In this document: positions 7,981-16,492 of the stretch, piece by piece
Layout: each line of letters opens with the position of its first letter
Numbering within the stretch: the first letter of the stretch is position 1
Assembly (NCBI GenBank): GCA_020025255.1
Contig: JAHHSK010000018.1
Coordinates: 1-31,565 of the forward strand
Reading direction: 5' to 3'
DNA length: 31,565 nucleotides
Origin: Ruthenibacterium sp.
GTDB lineage: Bacteria; Bacillota; Clostridia; Oscillospirales; Ruminococcaceae
Notes under the pieces: model-generated
What the model was told of the DNA's origin: nothing
The model's database searches: none
The model's input: only the letters and a program-made list of their open reading frames with translations
Translations under genes and position numbers: made by a program

Positions 7981-9612
7981 ATGGAATCAAAGAATCGCCG
8001 GATACCGGATGATGAATCGGTTTTGCATGTGATTTTAAACCTTTTCGGGGATCTCTTTTATTTTGTAGGGCTGGAATCGGAATACGCACTGATTCGTGTC
8101 GGAAGAAGCATCCGCGCGGCGGGGGTGTCCTTTCGCAACAGCATCCATTGGATTGCTGCCTTTGCGGGGCGCACTTGGCGTCCGTTTTTTGCAGCTGTGT
8201 GGGAGGATCTGTGTGCGCCGTGGCGGCAGATGCGAAGCGGTATTCGCAATTCGCTGCGGATCATGCGGGAGGAACAGGCGGGCGGAGGCTCCGCGGTTGG
8301 AAAGGGTACGGCCTATTTTCTGCGCGGGGTCGCGCAAAACCGAATCCTTATTACACGCGGCCTTGCTTATCTGCTGCCAATCGGTGCACTGGCGGTGCTG
8401 GGCATTACAGTAAACAGTATTCTGTCCTCTACATTTGCGCTGCGGGTGGAGTACCGCGGCGATTTTGTTGGATTTATTGAAAATGAAAGCATTTACGATG
8501 CCGCGCACAATGACATTCAGGATCGAATCCAGAACGCCAATACAAAGGATGACTGGAAGGTTCATCCCGAATTTGCGATTACGATCGTCGATCGAGCGGC
8601 ATTATACTCTCAAAAAGAGCTGACGGATAAAATCATCGAAACATCATCGGCCGAATTTATGGAGGCAACGGGCGTTTATGTCAACGATGAATTGATTGGC
8701 GTTACAAGCGAAAGCAAAGCACTTTCCGCTGCAATCGAAAGCCTGCTGCGCCCTTTGCAGGAACAGCATGCGGCCGAACCGGACTGGCGTGTTGAATTTC
8801 AGCAGGATGTGCAGATGAGGCCGGGGCTTTACTTTACATCCACGCTCATCAGTCTGGATACCCTTATGGCGCGTCTTCGCGGTGAGATCCCGGTGCGCCT
8901 TTCGGATGGCGGTATCCTTGAAGGGTGGGACATGCTGGGCGTGCAGGCAGTGCACAGCGTTTCCCGCGTGATTGAAACACAGGCGGAACCGCAAATCATA
9001 TATGATGCGCAGCTTCGCTGGGGCAAGGAAATTATCGAGCAGCAGGCGGTGCCGGGACAGACCGAGCTGTTTGAGGATGTTGTATATATCGACGGCGTCG
9101 AGGTGCAGCGCATTGAAACGAGCAAGCCGAATGTGATCACTGCGGCCGTACCGCAGATTACCCGATATGGAACGTATAATCCGTATGGCGGGAATGCAGG
9201 CGACCCGGCAACAGGCACTTTTGCATGGCCGGTGCCGGATTACCGCGGCATCAGCCGCTGGGCCGGTACAGGTTGGCCGCCTCACCGCGGAGTGGATATC
9301 ACAGGAGCGATCGGAACCGTGATCGTGGCGGCAGATAATGGTGTGGTTGAAATTTCCATGGATGCCGGAGGCATGGGCGGCGGAATGTGGACGTATGGCA
9401 AATTTATCAAGATCGACCACGGAAACACCTTCTCGACACTGTATGCGCATTGTTCGGAGCTTCTTGTGGAAAAAGGCGATTATGTGGTGAAAGGACAGCC
9501 GATCGCAAAAATCGGTGTGACCGGATATACATCCGGGCCGCATCTGCACTTTGAAGTTCAGGTGAACGATAAGTGGATCAATCCGCGTGCCTACCTGAAA
9601 GTTCCGAAATAG
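7981..9612 (+). CDS. Membrane-anchored M23 peptidase with G5-like domain
   Basis: A 543-residue predicted cell-wall endopeptidase. Residues 1-125 are a basic, probably cytoplasmic region. A hydrophobic segment at about 128-150 anchors the protein. A mixed extracellular region contains a G5-like module at about 340-400, ending in GVEVQRIETSKP. The C-terminal LytM/M23 domain has the zinc-binding His435 and Asp439 (HRGVDI) and His521/His523 in HLHFE, so the active site looks complete. G5 modules are thought to bind N-acetylglucosamine, which fits peptidoglycan docking. Spore-formers use similar proteins in vegetative growth or sporulation, and I cannot assign which. ATG 7981 is preferred over an upstream in-frame codon at 7948 because AAAGGAGAGG precedes it. 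Confidence 0.92.
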   Translation: MESKNRRIPDDESVLHVILNLFGDLFYFVGLESEYALIRVGRSIRAAGVSFRNSIHWIAAFAGRTWRPFFAAVWEDLCAPWRQMRSGIRNSLRIMREEQAGGGSAVGKGTAYFLRGVAQNRILITRGLAYLLPIGALAVLGITVNSILSSTFALRVEYRGDFVGFIENESIYDAAHNDIQDRIQNANTKDDWKVHPEFAITIVDRAALYSQKELTDKIIETSSAEFMEATGVYVNDELIGVTSESKALSAAIESLLRPLQEQHAAEPDWRVEFQQDVQMRPGLYFTSTLISLDTLMARLRGEIPVRLSDGGILEGWDMLGVQAVHSVSRVIETQAEPQIIYDAQLRWGKEIIEQQAVPGQTELFEDVVYIDGVEVQRIETSKPNVITAAVPQITRYGTYNPYGGNAGDPATGTFAWPVPDYRGISRWAGTGWPPHRGVDITGAIGTVIVAADNGVVEISMDAGGMGGGMWTYGKFIKIDHGNTFSTLYAHCSELLVEKGDYVVKGQPIAKIGVTGYTSGPHLHFEVQVNDKWINPRAYLKVPK

Positions 9613-9915
9613 AACAAAATGCAGCACGTTGTGTAATTTGTGTGCGATGAAATGAACGTACCCAAAGACGGCGTGCTGTTCAAACCCTAAGCAAGCACAA
9701 AATTTGTTGCGAAAACAGGAAAAAACAGATATACTAAAGGATGAGCAAAGAATAAATTTTGGTGCATTCGGAAAATTTGCACTTTCCGATGAAAAAAAGG
9801 ATTTTCATCTTTTATTTTATAAGCAGTCAGTGTATACTAAGAAAGTTGCAGTATGCTTTATTCAGAGCCTCTTGGCTCGATTTTATAGAAATTTACTCAA
9901 AGGGGAGTACGTCGA
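9613..9915 (+). other. Structured 300-base intergenic leader upstream of murA
   Basis: No convincing gene is present. Contents: an inverted repeat CAGCACG (9622-9628) with CGTGCTG (9672-9678) enclosing a smaller stem; a promoter at 9707-9735; an AT-rich hairpin GATGAAAA/TTTTCATC (9788-9809) followed by TTTTATTTT; and a second TATACT (9833-9838). I do not recognise a known riboswitch family. Confidence 0.5.
9707..9735 (+). promoter_or_regulatory. Promoter upstream of murA
   Basis: TTGCGA (9707-9712), a 17-base spacer and TATACT (9730-9735). The start is expected near 9742, about 174 bases before the murA start codon, so the hairpin at 9788-9809 would be in the transcript. Confidence 0.6.
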
Positions 9916-11202
9916 TTGGAAAAGTTTGTCATTCACGGTGGGAAACCGCTGATGGGCGAAGTTGTAATCAGTGGAGCCAAAAATGCAGCGGTGGCTATTT
10001 TGCCGGCAACGATTCTGGCGGGCGACAAATGCATTATTGAAAATCTGCCCAGCATCAGCGACGTCAGCGCTTCGGTCGAAATCCTCAGCGCTATGGGCGC
10101 ACAGGTTCGCGTGATCAATAAACATACATTGGAAATCGATACAACGCATGTCAACAGCACGTTGGTTCCGGATGAACTTTCGCGCCAGATGCGCGCTTCG
10201 TATTATTTCCTTGGGGCGCTGCTCGGGCGTTTTAAAAAAGCAACCGTGGCTATGCCGGGAGGCTGTGATCTTGGGCCGCGTCCGATCGATCAGCATTTGA
10301 AAGCGTTTTCTTCGCTGGGTGCAATCGAATCGGTGGAATACGGTATGATCGGGGTGGAAGCGGAAAATCTGGTCGGGGAAGATGTGTTCTTCGATACGGT
10401 TTCGGTCGGCGCAACGATCAACGCAATGCTTGCAGCAGTTATGGCACAGGGGCAGACCGTGCTGGAAAACGTTGCAAAAGAACCGCATATCGTAGATGTT
10501 GCAAACTTTTTGAATATGATGGGCGCAGATGTGCGCGGTGCAGGTACCGATGTCATCAAGATCCGCGGTGTGAAGAAAATGCATGGCTGTACCTATTCGA
10601 TTATACCGGATCAGATCGAAGCAGGAAGCTATATGGTTGCCGCAACGATCACAGGCGGCAATGTGCTGATTAAAAACGTGATCCCCAAGCATTTGGAACC
10701 GATCACAAGCAAGCTGGAAAAAGCGGGTGCGCTGATCGAAGAGTTTGATGATTCCCTGCGCATCAGCCGCACCGGAGACCTTAAGCCGCTGAATATCAAA
10801 ACAATGCCTCATCCGGGCTTCCCGACCGATATGCAGCCGCTGATGACGGTGTTGCTTACCCTTGCAAAGGGAACATCGATCATTACAGAGGGCATTTGGA
10901 AAAATCGGTTCCGCTATGTGGATGAAATTTCCCGCATGGGTGCCAACATTCAAGTGGATGGACAGGTTGCCGTGATCGAAGGGGTGCAGGAACTGCTTCC
11001 GGCACCGATGCGCGCATCGGATCTTCGCGCAGGGGCAGCGCTTGTGGTTGCGGCTTTGGCGGCACAAGGCGTTTCGGAAATCGATGAAATCAGCCACATC
11101 CAGCGCGGATACGAGGATATCGTGGAAAAGCTGCAGGGGCTGGGGGCGGATATCAAACAGGTGAACATCCCCGACAGCGCGGCGCGTCAGGCTGCATTGT
11201 AA
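9916..11202 (+). CDS. murA: UDP-N-acetylglucosamine 1-carboxyvinyltransferase
   Basis: A 428-residue cytoplasmic enzyme for the first committed step of peptidoglycan synthesis: transfer of enolpyruvate from PEP to UDP-GlcNAc. Lys22-Asn23 (SGAKNAA) and Cys117 in PGGCDLGPRPIDQH match the substrate-binding and PEP-reactive residues. Because the loop Cys is present, the enzyme should be of the fosfomycin-sensitive type. The start is TTG at 9916, supported by AGGGGAG at 9901-9907 and by the family N-terminus MEKFVIHGG. Many Firmicutes carry two paralogues (MurAA/MurAB), and which one this is cannot be settled here. It ends in its own terminator at 11211, and the cell-wall-linked walJ follows. Confidence 0.97.
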   Translation: MEKFVIHGGKPLMGEVVISGAKNAAVAILPATILAGDKCIIENLPSISDVSASVEILSAMGAQVRVINKHTLEIDTTHVNSTLVPDELSRQMRASYYFLGALLGRFKKATVAMPGGCDLGPRPIDQHLKAFSSLGAIESVEYGMIGVEAENLVGEDVFFDTVSVGATINAMLAAVMAQGQTVLENVAKEPHIVDVANFLNMMGADVRGAGTDVIKIRGVKKMHGCTYSIIPDQIEAGSYMVAATITGGNVLIKNVIPKHLEPITSKLEKAGALIEEFDDSLRISRTGDLKPLNIKTMPHPGFPTDMQPLMTVLLTLAKGTSIITEGIWKNRFRYVDEISRMGANIQVDGQVAVIEGVQELLPAPMRASDLRAGAALVVAALAAQGVSEIDEISHIQRGYEDIVEKLQGLGADIKQVNIPDSAARQAAL

Positions 11203-11210
11203 AACAAAGA

Positions 11211-11241
11211 GGAAGGGGCTTTGAAGCTCCTTCCTTTTTTT
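11211..11241 (+). terminator. Intrinsic terminator of murA
   Basis: GGAAGGGGCTT (11211-11221) pairs with AAGCTCCTTCC (11224-11234), with one G-U pair, followed by seven T. Confidence 0.88.
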
Positions 11242-11260
11242 CGTGGAAACGGAGGCTTGC

Positions 11261-12052
11261 ATGGCAAGATTTACAACGCTGTATTCCGGGTCATCCGGAA
11301 ACAGTGCCATGGTAGAAGAAAATGGGAGCTTTCTGCTGATCGATATGGGCAGAAGCTGTCGAATGACGATCAATGCGCTGAAAAGTCTGGGGCTTGCACC
11401 GGAAAACCTGTGCGGGGTATTGGTAACGCACGAACATTCCGATCACATATCCGGGCTTTGCGTTTTTTTGAAAAAATATGCCGTTCCGGTTTACGCAAGT
11501 GCGGCAACATTGGAATATCTTTTGGCACACGGGCTGGTTCCGGAAAATACGCAGCTAATGGATATTGACGGCATAACGCAGAACATTGGAGGCTTTGAAG
11601 TGCAAAGCTTTGAAACAAGCCATGATTCCCTGGCATGCCGTGGATACCGCATTACGACGCCGCAGGGAAAGGTGGTTTCCATTGCAACCGACCTTGGCTT
11701 TGTAAGCGATGAGGTGCTGGCAAATTTGCTGCTTTCCGATGTGGTGGGGCTGGAATCGAATTACGATCCCGGCATGCTGATGTCAGGTACTTATCCGTAT
11801 TATCTGAAAATGCGCATCGCTTCCGCCAATGGACATCTGAGCAATGAAGAATGCGCCGCAACGATTGTGACCTTGGCGCAAAACGGATGCCGCCATTTTG
11901 CGCTTTGCCACATCAGCAAGGAAAACAATACGCCGGAGCTGGCGTTGGAACATGTGCGTGCGGCAATGGATGAGGCCGGCTTTTCCGAGGATGCGCAGTA
12001 CACACTTCAGGCGGCGATGCGCAGTGACGTATCGCCGGTGATCGAGTTTTAA
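11261..12052 (+). CDS. walJ: MBL-fold hydrolase WalJ/YycJ
   Basis: A 263-residue metallo-beta-lactamase-fold protein, close to the length of Bacillus YycJ/WalJ. The metal motif HEHSDH runs from His57 to His62, and LYSGSSGNSAMVE at the N-terminus is the family signature. YycJ-type proteins are linked with the WalRK cell-wall regulon and reported as DNA exonuclease-like enzymes. Here the gene sits between murA and rlmH. The rlmH neighbour is also found near yycJ in many Firmicutes, which strengthens the call. ATG 11261 with GGAGG at 11251-11255 is preferred over the upstream frame opening at 11243. No walRK genes are nearby. Confidence 0.88.
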   Translation: MARFTTLYSGSSGNSAMVEENGSFLLIDMGRSCRMTINALKSLGLAPENLCGVLVTHEHSDHISGLCVFLKKYAVPVYASAATLEYLLAHGLVPENTQLMDIDGITQNIGGFEVQSFETSHDSLACRGYRITTPQGKVVSIATDLGFVSDEVLANLLLSDVVGLESNYDPGMLMSGTYPYYLKMRIASANGHLSNEECAATIVTLAQNGCRHFALCHISKENNTPELALEHVRAAMDEAGFSEDAQYTLQAAMRSDVSPVIEF

Positions 12053-12088
12053 AAAGAATGGGCACATTGGAAAGAGGGGAATTGAGCG

Positions 12089-12574
12089 GTGCAGACGATA
12101 AGCATTATTGCACTGGGCAAGCTGAATGCAGATTATTTCAAAAAGGCAGCAGCGGAATATGAAAAACGTCTTTCTGCGTATTGCAGGCTGAAAATCATCG
12201 AACTGCCCGAGGAAACGATCGCAGAAAAAAATGCTTCCCCGGCCGTGATTGAAAAGGCACTGGAAAAAGAGGGGAAGGCAATCCTTGCAGCGGTGCCGAA
12301 AGCAAGTACGATCGTGGCAATGTGTATTGAGGGAACCCAGAAAACAAGCGAAGAACTGGCGCAATACCTGGAGCAGCGAGCCGCAAGCGGTTCGGGCGAT
12401 ATTGCCTTTGTGATCGGTTCTTCGCACGGCTTGGCAAATCAAGTGAAACAACAGGCATCGGTGCGTCTTTCTATGAGCAAAATGACATTTCCGCACCAGC
12501 TTGCGCGCGTGATGCTGCTGGAACAGATTTACCGCGCTTTTTCGATTTGTCATGGGGGAAAATATCATAAATGA
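12089..12574 (+). CDS. rlmH: 23S rRNA (pseudouridine-1915 N3) methyltransferase RlmH
   Basis: A 161-residue SPOUT-class methyltransferase that methylates pseudouridine 1915 of helix 69 in 70S ribosomes. The sequence has the family pattern: KLNADYFKKAAAEYEKRL near the start, the SAM-knot region FVIGSSHGLANQV, and the C-terminal YRAFSICHGGKYHK with the conserved terminal Tyr-His. The length equals the usual 155-160. The start is GTG at 12089 with GAGGGGA eight bases upstream. It is 36 bases after walJ and therefore probably co-transcribed. The terminator at 12577 begins right after its stop. Confidence 0.96.
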   Translation: MQTISIIALGKLNADYFKKAAAEYEKRLSAYCRLKIIELPEETIAEKNASPAVIEKALEKEGKAILAAVPKASTIVAMCIEGTQKTSEELAQYLEQRAASGSGDIAFVIGSSHGLANQVKQQASVRLSMSKMTFPHQLARVMLLEQIYRAFSICHGGKYHK

Positions 12575-12576
12575 TG

Positions 12577-12619
12577 AAAAACCCGCAGGAAGGAGCGTTG
12601 AGCCCGTTCTGCGGGTTTT
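12577..12619 (+). terminator. Intrinsic terminator of rlmH
   Basis: AAAACCCGCAG (12578-12588) pairs with CTGCGGGTTTT (12609-12619) around a 20-base loop. The 3' arm ends in four T. Confidence 0.75.
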
Positions 12620-12642
12620 CAGCTGGGTCAAAAAACAATGCA

Positions 12643-12670
12643 TTGAAAATACACAAGGTTGTGGTACAAT
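12643..12670 (+). promoter_or_regulatory. Promoter of the ABC exporter pair
   Basis: TTGAAA (12643-12648), a 16-base spacer and TACAAT (12665-12670). A start near 12677 gives a 25-base leader with AAGGGGG before the GTG start. Confidence 0.65.
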
Positions 12671-12701
12671 ATGCGTAAGGATCTGCAAGGGGGATAAAGC
12701 G

Positions 12702-14435
12702 GTGAAAAGGTTATTTCCATATTTTAAGGGCTATCGAAAGCAGTTGATTTTAGGCCCGGTATTTAAGCTGGCAGAAGCGGTATTGGAATTGTTTGTTCCG
12801 CTGATCATGGCTTCGATCATTGATCAAGGGATTGCGAACGGAGATATCCCATTCATTATCCAAAACGGGGTGCTGCTGCTGGCTTTAGGCGCGGTGGGGC
12901 TTGGCTGTGCGCTGACGTGTCAGTACTATGCATCGGAGTGTGCGCACGGATTTGCAAGGAGTCTGCGGCGGGATCTTTACCGGCATGTTTTTTCCCTTTC
13001 ACAGGCGCAGTGCGCGCAGATCGGAACCGGGGCACTGATCACACGGCTGACCAACGATGTAACACAGGTGCAGACGGGGATCAATATGTTCATCCGTCTG
13101 GCGGTGCGCGCACCGTTTCTTACGATCGGATCGATCGTTATGGCATTTACGATCCATGCAAAAATTGCAGCGGTCTTTCTGGTTTCCACGCCGCTGATCA
13201 TGCTGGTGCTGTATCTTGTTACCAAAAAAAGCCTGCCGCAGTATGCACAGATCCAAGCCGGACAGGATACGCTGGCGCGTCTTTCGGGTGAAAATCTGGA
13301 AGGTGCGCGTGTGATCCGTGCGTTTTCAAAGCAGGAAGAGGAAATCCGCAGTTTTCGCAGGGCGGGGGATGAGCTGGCGGCGCGCACAGTGCGGGTAGGC
13401 CGCCTTTCGGCACTGCTCAATCCGGCAACCACAGTAATTGTGAATATGGCGATTGCCGCAATTATTTGGGCGGGTGCAGGAACAGCGCAGGCAGGCGGAA
13501 TGGAACAGGGCGACATTGTGGCACTGGTGAATTATATGACGCAGACGCTGCTTGCACTGATCGTGCTGGCGAATATCATTGTGGTATTCACGAAAGGCAT
13601 TGCCGGGGCAAAACGCATCAGCGCAGTTCTGGAAATGGAAGGCTCGATGCCGCAGCCCCAGCAGGATACACAGCAACCGGAAGGCGCAGACGGCATTTGC
13701 TTTGCACATGTCAGCTTCCGATATCCAGATGCAGGAGAAAGCGCGCTGAAAGAGATTGATTTTTCGGTGAAGAGAGGACAGACGCTGGGAATCATCGGCG
13801 GAACGGGCAGCGGCAAAACTACGGTAGCTCGGCTTTTGTGTCGTGCCTACGATGTGCAGCAAGGCGCAGTGTCGATCGATGGGGTCAATGTAACCGAAAT
13901 ATCCGCCGATACGCTGCACCGGAAAATCGGCTTGGTTCCGCAAACTGCGCGTCTTTTCACGGGGACGGTGCGAAGCAATCTGACATTAGGGGAAACCGGC
14001 GTGCCGGATGCCCGCTTGTGGGAAGCATTGGAAATCGCCCAAGCAGCGGATTTTGTACAGGAAAAACCGGGAGCACTGGAGGAAGAGGTGCGCGAGGGCG
14101 GAAGAAATTTTTCCGGCGGGCAGAAGCAGCGTCTTGCCATTGCCCGCGCATTGGTGAAAAATCCGCAGTTCCTGATTTTGGATGATGCATCCTCGGCTTT
14201 GGATTATGCAACGGATGCTGCGCTTCGCCGTGCGCTGCGGGAAAGAACGCAGGATATGACGGTGGTGATGATATCGCAGCGTGCCGCAGCATTGAAGCAT
14301 GCGGATCGCATTCTGGTTTTGGATGATGGGTGTCAGTGTGGCTTCGGCACACACGAGCAGCTTTTAAAAGAATGCAGCGTATACCGTGAAATCTGCCGTT
14401 CGCAGGGGCTTGAGGAAAAGGAGGCGGCCGAATGA
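12702..14435 (+). CDS. ABC exporter subunit A (degenerate ATP site), BmrC/LmrC-like
   Basis: A 577-residue half-transporter: six predicted membrane segments (about 1-310) followed by a nucleotide-binding domain. Walker A GGTGSGKTT is at about 366-374 and the signature FSGGQ at 470-474. Walker B reads Asp494-Asp495 instead of Asp-Glu, and the H-loop position is Gln526 (ISQR) instead of His. These two losses mean this subunit's own ATP site should hydrolyse poorly, as in heterodimeric exporters such as TM287/288, BmrCD and LmrCD. The frame is open back to 12552, but GTG 12702 has AAGGGGGAT upstream and gives the family N-terminus MKRLFPYFKGYRK. It is coupled to subunit B by a 4-base ATGA overlap. 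The cargo (drug, lipid or peptide) is unknown. Confidence 0.92.
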   Translation: MKRLFPYFKGYRKQLILGPVFKLAEAVLELFVPLIMASIIDQGIANGDIPFIIQNGVLLLALGAVGLGCALTCQYYASECAHGFARSLRRDLYRHVFSLSQAQCAQIGTGALITRLTNDVTQVQTGINMFIRLAVRAPFLTIGSIVMAFTIHAKIAAVFLVSTPLIMLVLYLVTKKSLPQYAQIQAGQDTLARLSGENLEGARVIRAFSKQEEEIRSFRRAGDELAARTVRVGRLSALLNPATTVIVNMAIAAIIWAGAGTAQAGGMEQGDIVALVNYMTQTLLALIVLANIIVVFTKGIAGAKRISAVLEMEGSMPQPQQDTQQPEGADGICFAHVSFRYPDAGESALKEIDFSVKRGQTLGIIGGTGSGKTTVARLLCRAYDVQQGAVSIDGVNVTEISADTLHRKIGLVPQTARLFTGTVRSNLTLGETGVPDARLWEALEIAQAADFVQEKPGALEEEVREGGRNFSGGQKQRLAIARALVKNPQFLILDDASSALDYATDAALRRALRERTQDMTVVMISQRAAALKHADRILVLDDGCQCGFGTHEQLLKECSVYREICRSQGLEEKEAAE

Positions 14436-16168
14436 GAAAGATTGTGTTGAAACGCATCGTTCACTACGCCAAGCCGTACACCGGCCGCTTTGTGGGCGGA
14501 TGCATCTATGCGGTTTTATATGTGCTGTTCACCTTGCTGGGGCCGGTGTTTATAGGAAATGCAGTGGATTGCATTCTCGGTGCAGGAAGGGTGGATTTTG
14601 CAGGTGTGGCGAAATGGACGGCACTGCTGATCCTTTCCGTCCTGCTTGCATCTGTGAGCCAATGGCAGATGAATCTCTGTACCCGAAAGCTTTCGGCTGC
14701 TGTTTCCAACGATATGCGCAGTGATGCATTCTGTGCGATCAACCGCACCCCGCTGCGCTGCATTGACGGGCGCTCCCATGGAGATATCATCAGCTGTCTG
14801 GTAAACGATGCCGATTTTGTGTCGGATGGATTGCTGCAAGGGCTGACACAGCTGCTGCCCGGTGTGGCAACGATTTTAGGCACGCTGATCGTTATGGCGG
14901 TGCTGGATCCGCTGATCGCACTTGTGGTTGTGCTGGTGACGCCGCTTTCGATTGCATTTGCGGGCTTTGTGGCAAAGCGCACAACCGGCCTTTTTCGTGC
15001 GCAGAGTGAAGCGCAGGGGCGGATGTCCGGCTTTGTAAACGAAACGGTGTCCGGTCAAGAGGTCATCCGTGCGTTTGGCAGTGAAAAACACTGTTTTGAA
15101 CAGCTGGATGAAATTTGTGATGCGTTATACGAGACAGGAAGAAAAAGCGTGTTCTATTCCTCGGTCACAAATCCGGGAACACGGTTTGTGAACTCGATCG
15201 TGTATGCGGCAGTGGGCGTGATCGGAGCGGTTTCTGCGGTTGGCGGCGCAATTACGATCGGCCAGCTCAGCTGTTTTTTGACCTATGCAAATCAATATAC
15301 GAAGCCATTTAACGAAGTGACAGGGGTTTTGGCACAGATGCAGGCTGCGGTCACGAGTGCACAGCGGCTTTTGCAGATCATTGACGGATATCCGCCGGAA
15401 GAAGATGCGCAGGAACCGGTGCAGCCCGAACGATGTGAGGGAAGCGTTTCGGTTGAAAATGTGAGCTTTTCCTATGTCCCGTCGGTTCGATTGATCGAAA
15501 ATTTCAATCTGCAGGTAAAACCGGGGCAGAAAATTGCCATTGTCGGCAAAACAGGCTGCGGAAAAACAACCTTGATCAATCTGTTGATGCGCTTTTATGA
15601 GATCAATTCCGGTTCGATTTGCGTGGATGGCATCGATATCCGCCGCATGAAGCGCAGCGAGCTGCGCGGGATGTATGGAATGGTGCTGCAGGAAACCTGG
15701 CTGAAAAATGCAAGTGTGCGGGATAATATCGCATATGGTAAACCGGATGCAACCGACGAGGAAATACATAATGCAGCCAAAGCAGCACATGCGCATAGCT
15801 TTATTCGGCGGCTGCCGCAGGGATATGATACGGTCATCGAACCCGGTGGAGGAAACCTATCCGCAGGGCAAAAGCAGCTGTTGTGCATTGCGCGCATCCT
15901 GCTTTGCCGTCCGCAGATGCTGATTTTGGACGAGGCAACCTCGAATATCGATACCCGCACTGAAATGCTGGTGCAGAAGGCGTTTGAGACCCTGATGCGT
16001 GGGCGCACAAGCTTTGTGGTAGCGCATCGGCTTTCCACCATTGAATCGGCAGACCAAATATTGGTTATGGATGCCGGGCACATCGCAGAGCAGGGAACAC
16101 ACAAGGAGCTTCTTGCGAAAAACGGAGTATATGCAAAACTGTACCGCAGTCAGCTTGCGGCAGAATGA
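14432..16168 (+). CDS. ABC exporter subunit B (catalytic ATP site), BmrD/LmrD-like
   Basis: A 578-residue half-transporter, partner of the preceding subunit. The membrane domain covers about residues 1-320. The ATPase domain has a canonical Walker A (GKTGCGKTT), Walker B Asp500-Glu501 and H-loop His532 (AHRLST). The signature is LSAGQ (476-480) rather than LSGGQ. In the ABC dimer this altered signature faces the defective Walker B/H-loop of subunit A, so both departures fall in one composite site and the other site is fully canonical. This is the pattern of asymmetric heterodimeric exporters. The start ATG overlaps the upstream stop. A strong hairpin follows at 16173. Confidence 0.93.
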   Translation: MRKIVLKRIVHYAKPYTGRFVGGCIYAVLYVLFTLLGPVFIGNAVDCILGAGRVDFAGVAKWTALLILSVLLASVSQWQMNLCTRKLSAAVSNDMRSDAFCAINRTPLRCIDGRSHGDIISCLVNDADFVSDGLLQGLTQLLPGVATILGTLIVMAVLDPLIALVVVLVTPLSIAFAGFVAKRTTGLFRAQSEAQGRMSGFVNETVSGQEVIRAFGSEKHCFEQLDEICDALYETGRKSVFYSSVTNPGTRFVNSIVYAAVGVIGAVSAVGGAITIGQLSCFLTYANQYTKPFNEVTGVLAQMQAAVTSAQRLLQIIDGYPPEEDAQEPVQPERCEGSVSVENVSFSYVPSVRLIENFNLQVKPGQKIAIVGKTGCGKTTLINLLMRFYEINSGSICVDGIDIRRMKRSELRGMYGMVLQETWLKNASVRDNIAYGKPDATDEEIHNAAKAAHAHSFIRRLPQGYDTVIEPGGGNLSAGQKQLLCIARILLCRPQMLILDEATSNIDTRTEMLVQKAFETLMRGRTSFVVAHRLSTIESADQILVMDAGHIAEQGTHKELLAKNGVYAKLYRSQLAAE

Positions 16169-16172
16169 AAAG

Positions 16173-16207
16173 GCCCCCGATGCGTGAATCGTGAACGCAT
16201 CGGGGGC
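16173..16207. terminator. Hairpin between convergent units, probable bidirectional terminator
   Basis: A perfect 13-bp GC-rich stem (GCCCCCGATGCGT at 16173-16185 with 16195-16207). T-tails are short on both sides: CTTTT about five bases after on plus, CCTTTT immediately after on minus. It separates the exporter from the convergent minus-strand pair. Confidence 0.75.
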
Positions 16208-16225
16208 TGCTGCTTTTCAGGAGAA

Positions 16226-16441
16226 TTACAGCTCGAAATCCTCCGGGCTGAACGAGGGCATCTGGGGCATCCGATGCGGTTTTCGGCGCAGGGGATCATA
16301 AGAAAACAGGCTGCAGTGTTCAAATGGCTGAACGATGCCCTTTTGGGAGCAGTGAAGGCTTTCATCGCTGTGCAGCTCGGCATAAGAGCAGTAAGAGCAG
16401 GACGGAGAAATATCCTGCCGGAACAAAGGTTTGCGAAACAT
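16226..16441 (-). CDS. Small conserved four-cysteine protein, function unknown
   Basis: A 71-residue protein with the layout CSYC, then HC and HC, then a basic stretch and the tail FSYDPLRRKPHRMPQMP ending in SFSPEDFEL. As recalled, Clostridia genomes carry many small proteins ending in a similar YDPLKR...EDF.L pattern, with no known function. Four cysteines spaced like this could bind one metal ion, but that is inference. The ATG at 16441 is chosen because GGAAAGG lies about nine bases upstream. An in-frame TTG at 16459 is the alternative. It follows the ylbJ-like gene by 51 bases on the same strand and probably shares its transcript. Confidence 0.72.
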   Translation of the reverse strand: MFRKPLFRQDISPSCSYCSYAELHSDESLHCSQKGIVQPFEHCSLFSYDPLRRKPHRMPQMPSFSPEDFEL

Positions 16442-16492
16442 GAAATCGTCCCTTTCCAATGGGCGCAGAAGCTGCGCCGTAAATCCATTTTA

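Noticed and set aside
9613..9700. 6S RNA or a known riboswitch after the M23 gene
   Set aside because: The stems do not match any consensus I can recall. Reported only as an unassigned structured region.
9704..9952. 82-codon frame overlapping the murA start
   Set aside because: It spans a promoter, a hairpin and the murA ribosome site, and shows no protein-like pattern.
9883..11373. 496-codon frame antisense to murA
   Set aside because: It is dominated by Cys, His and Arg typical of reverse reading of a coding gene and has no start signal or motif.
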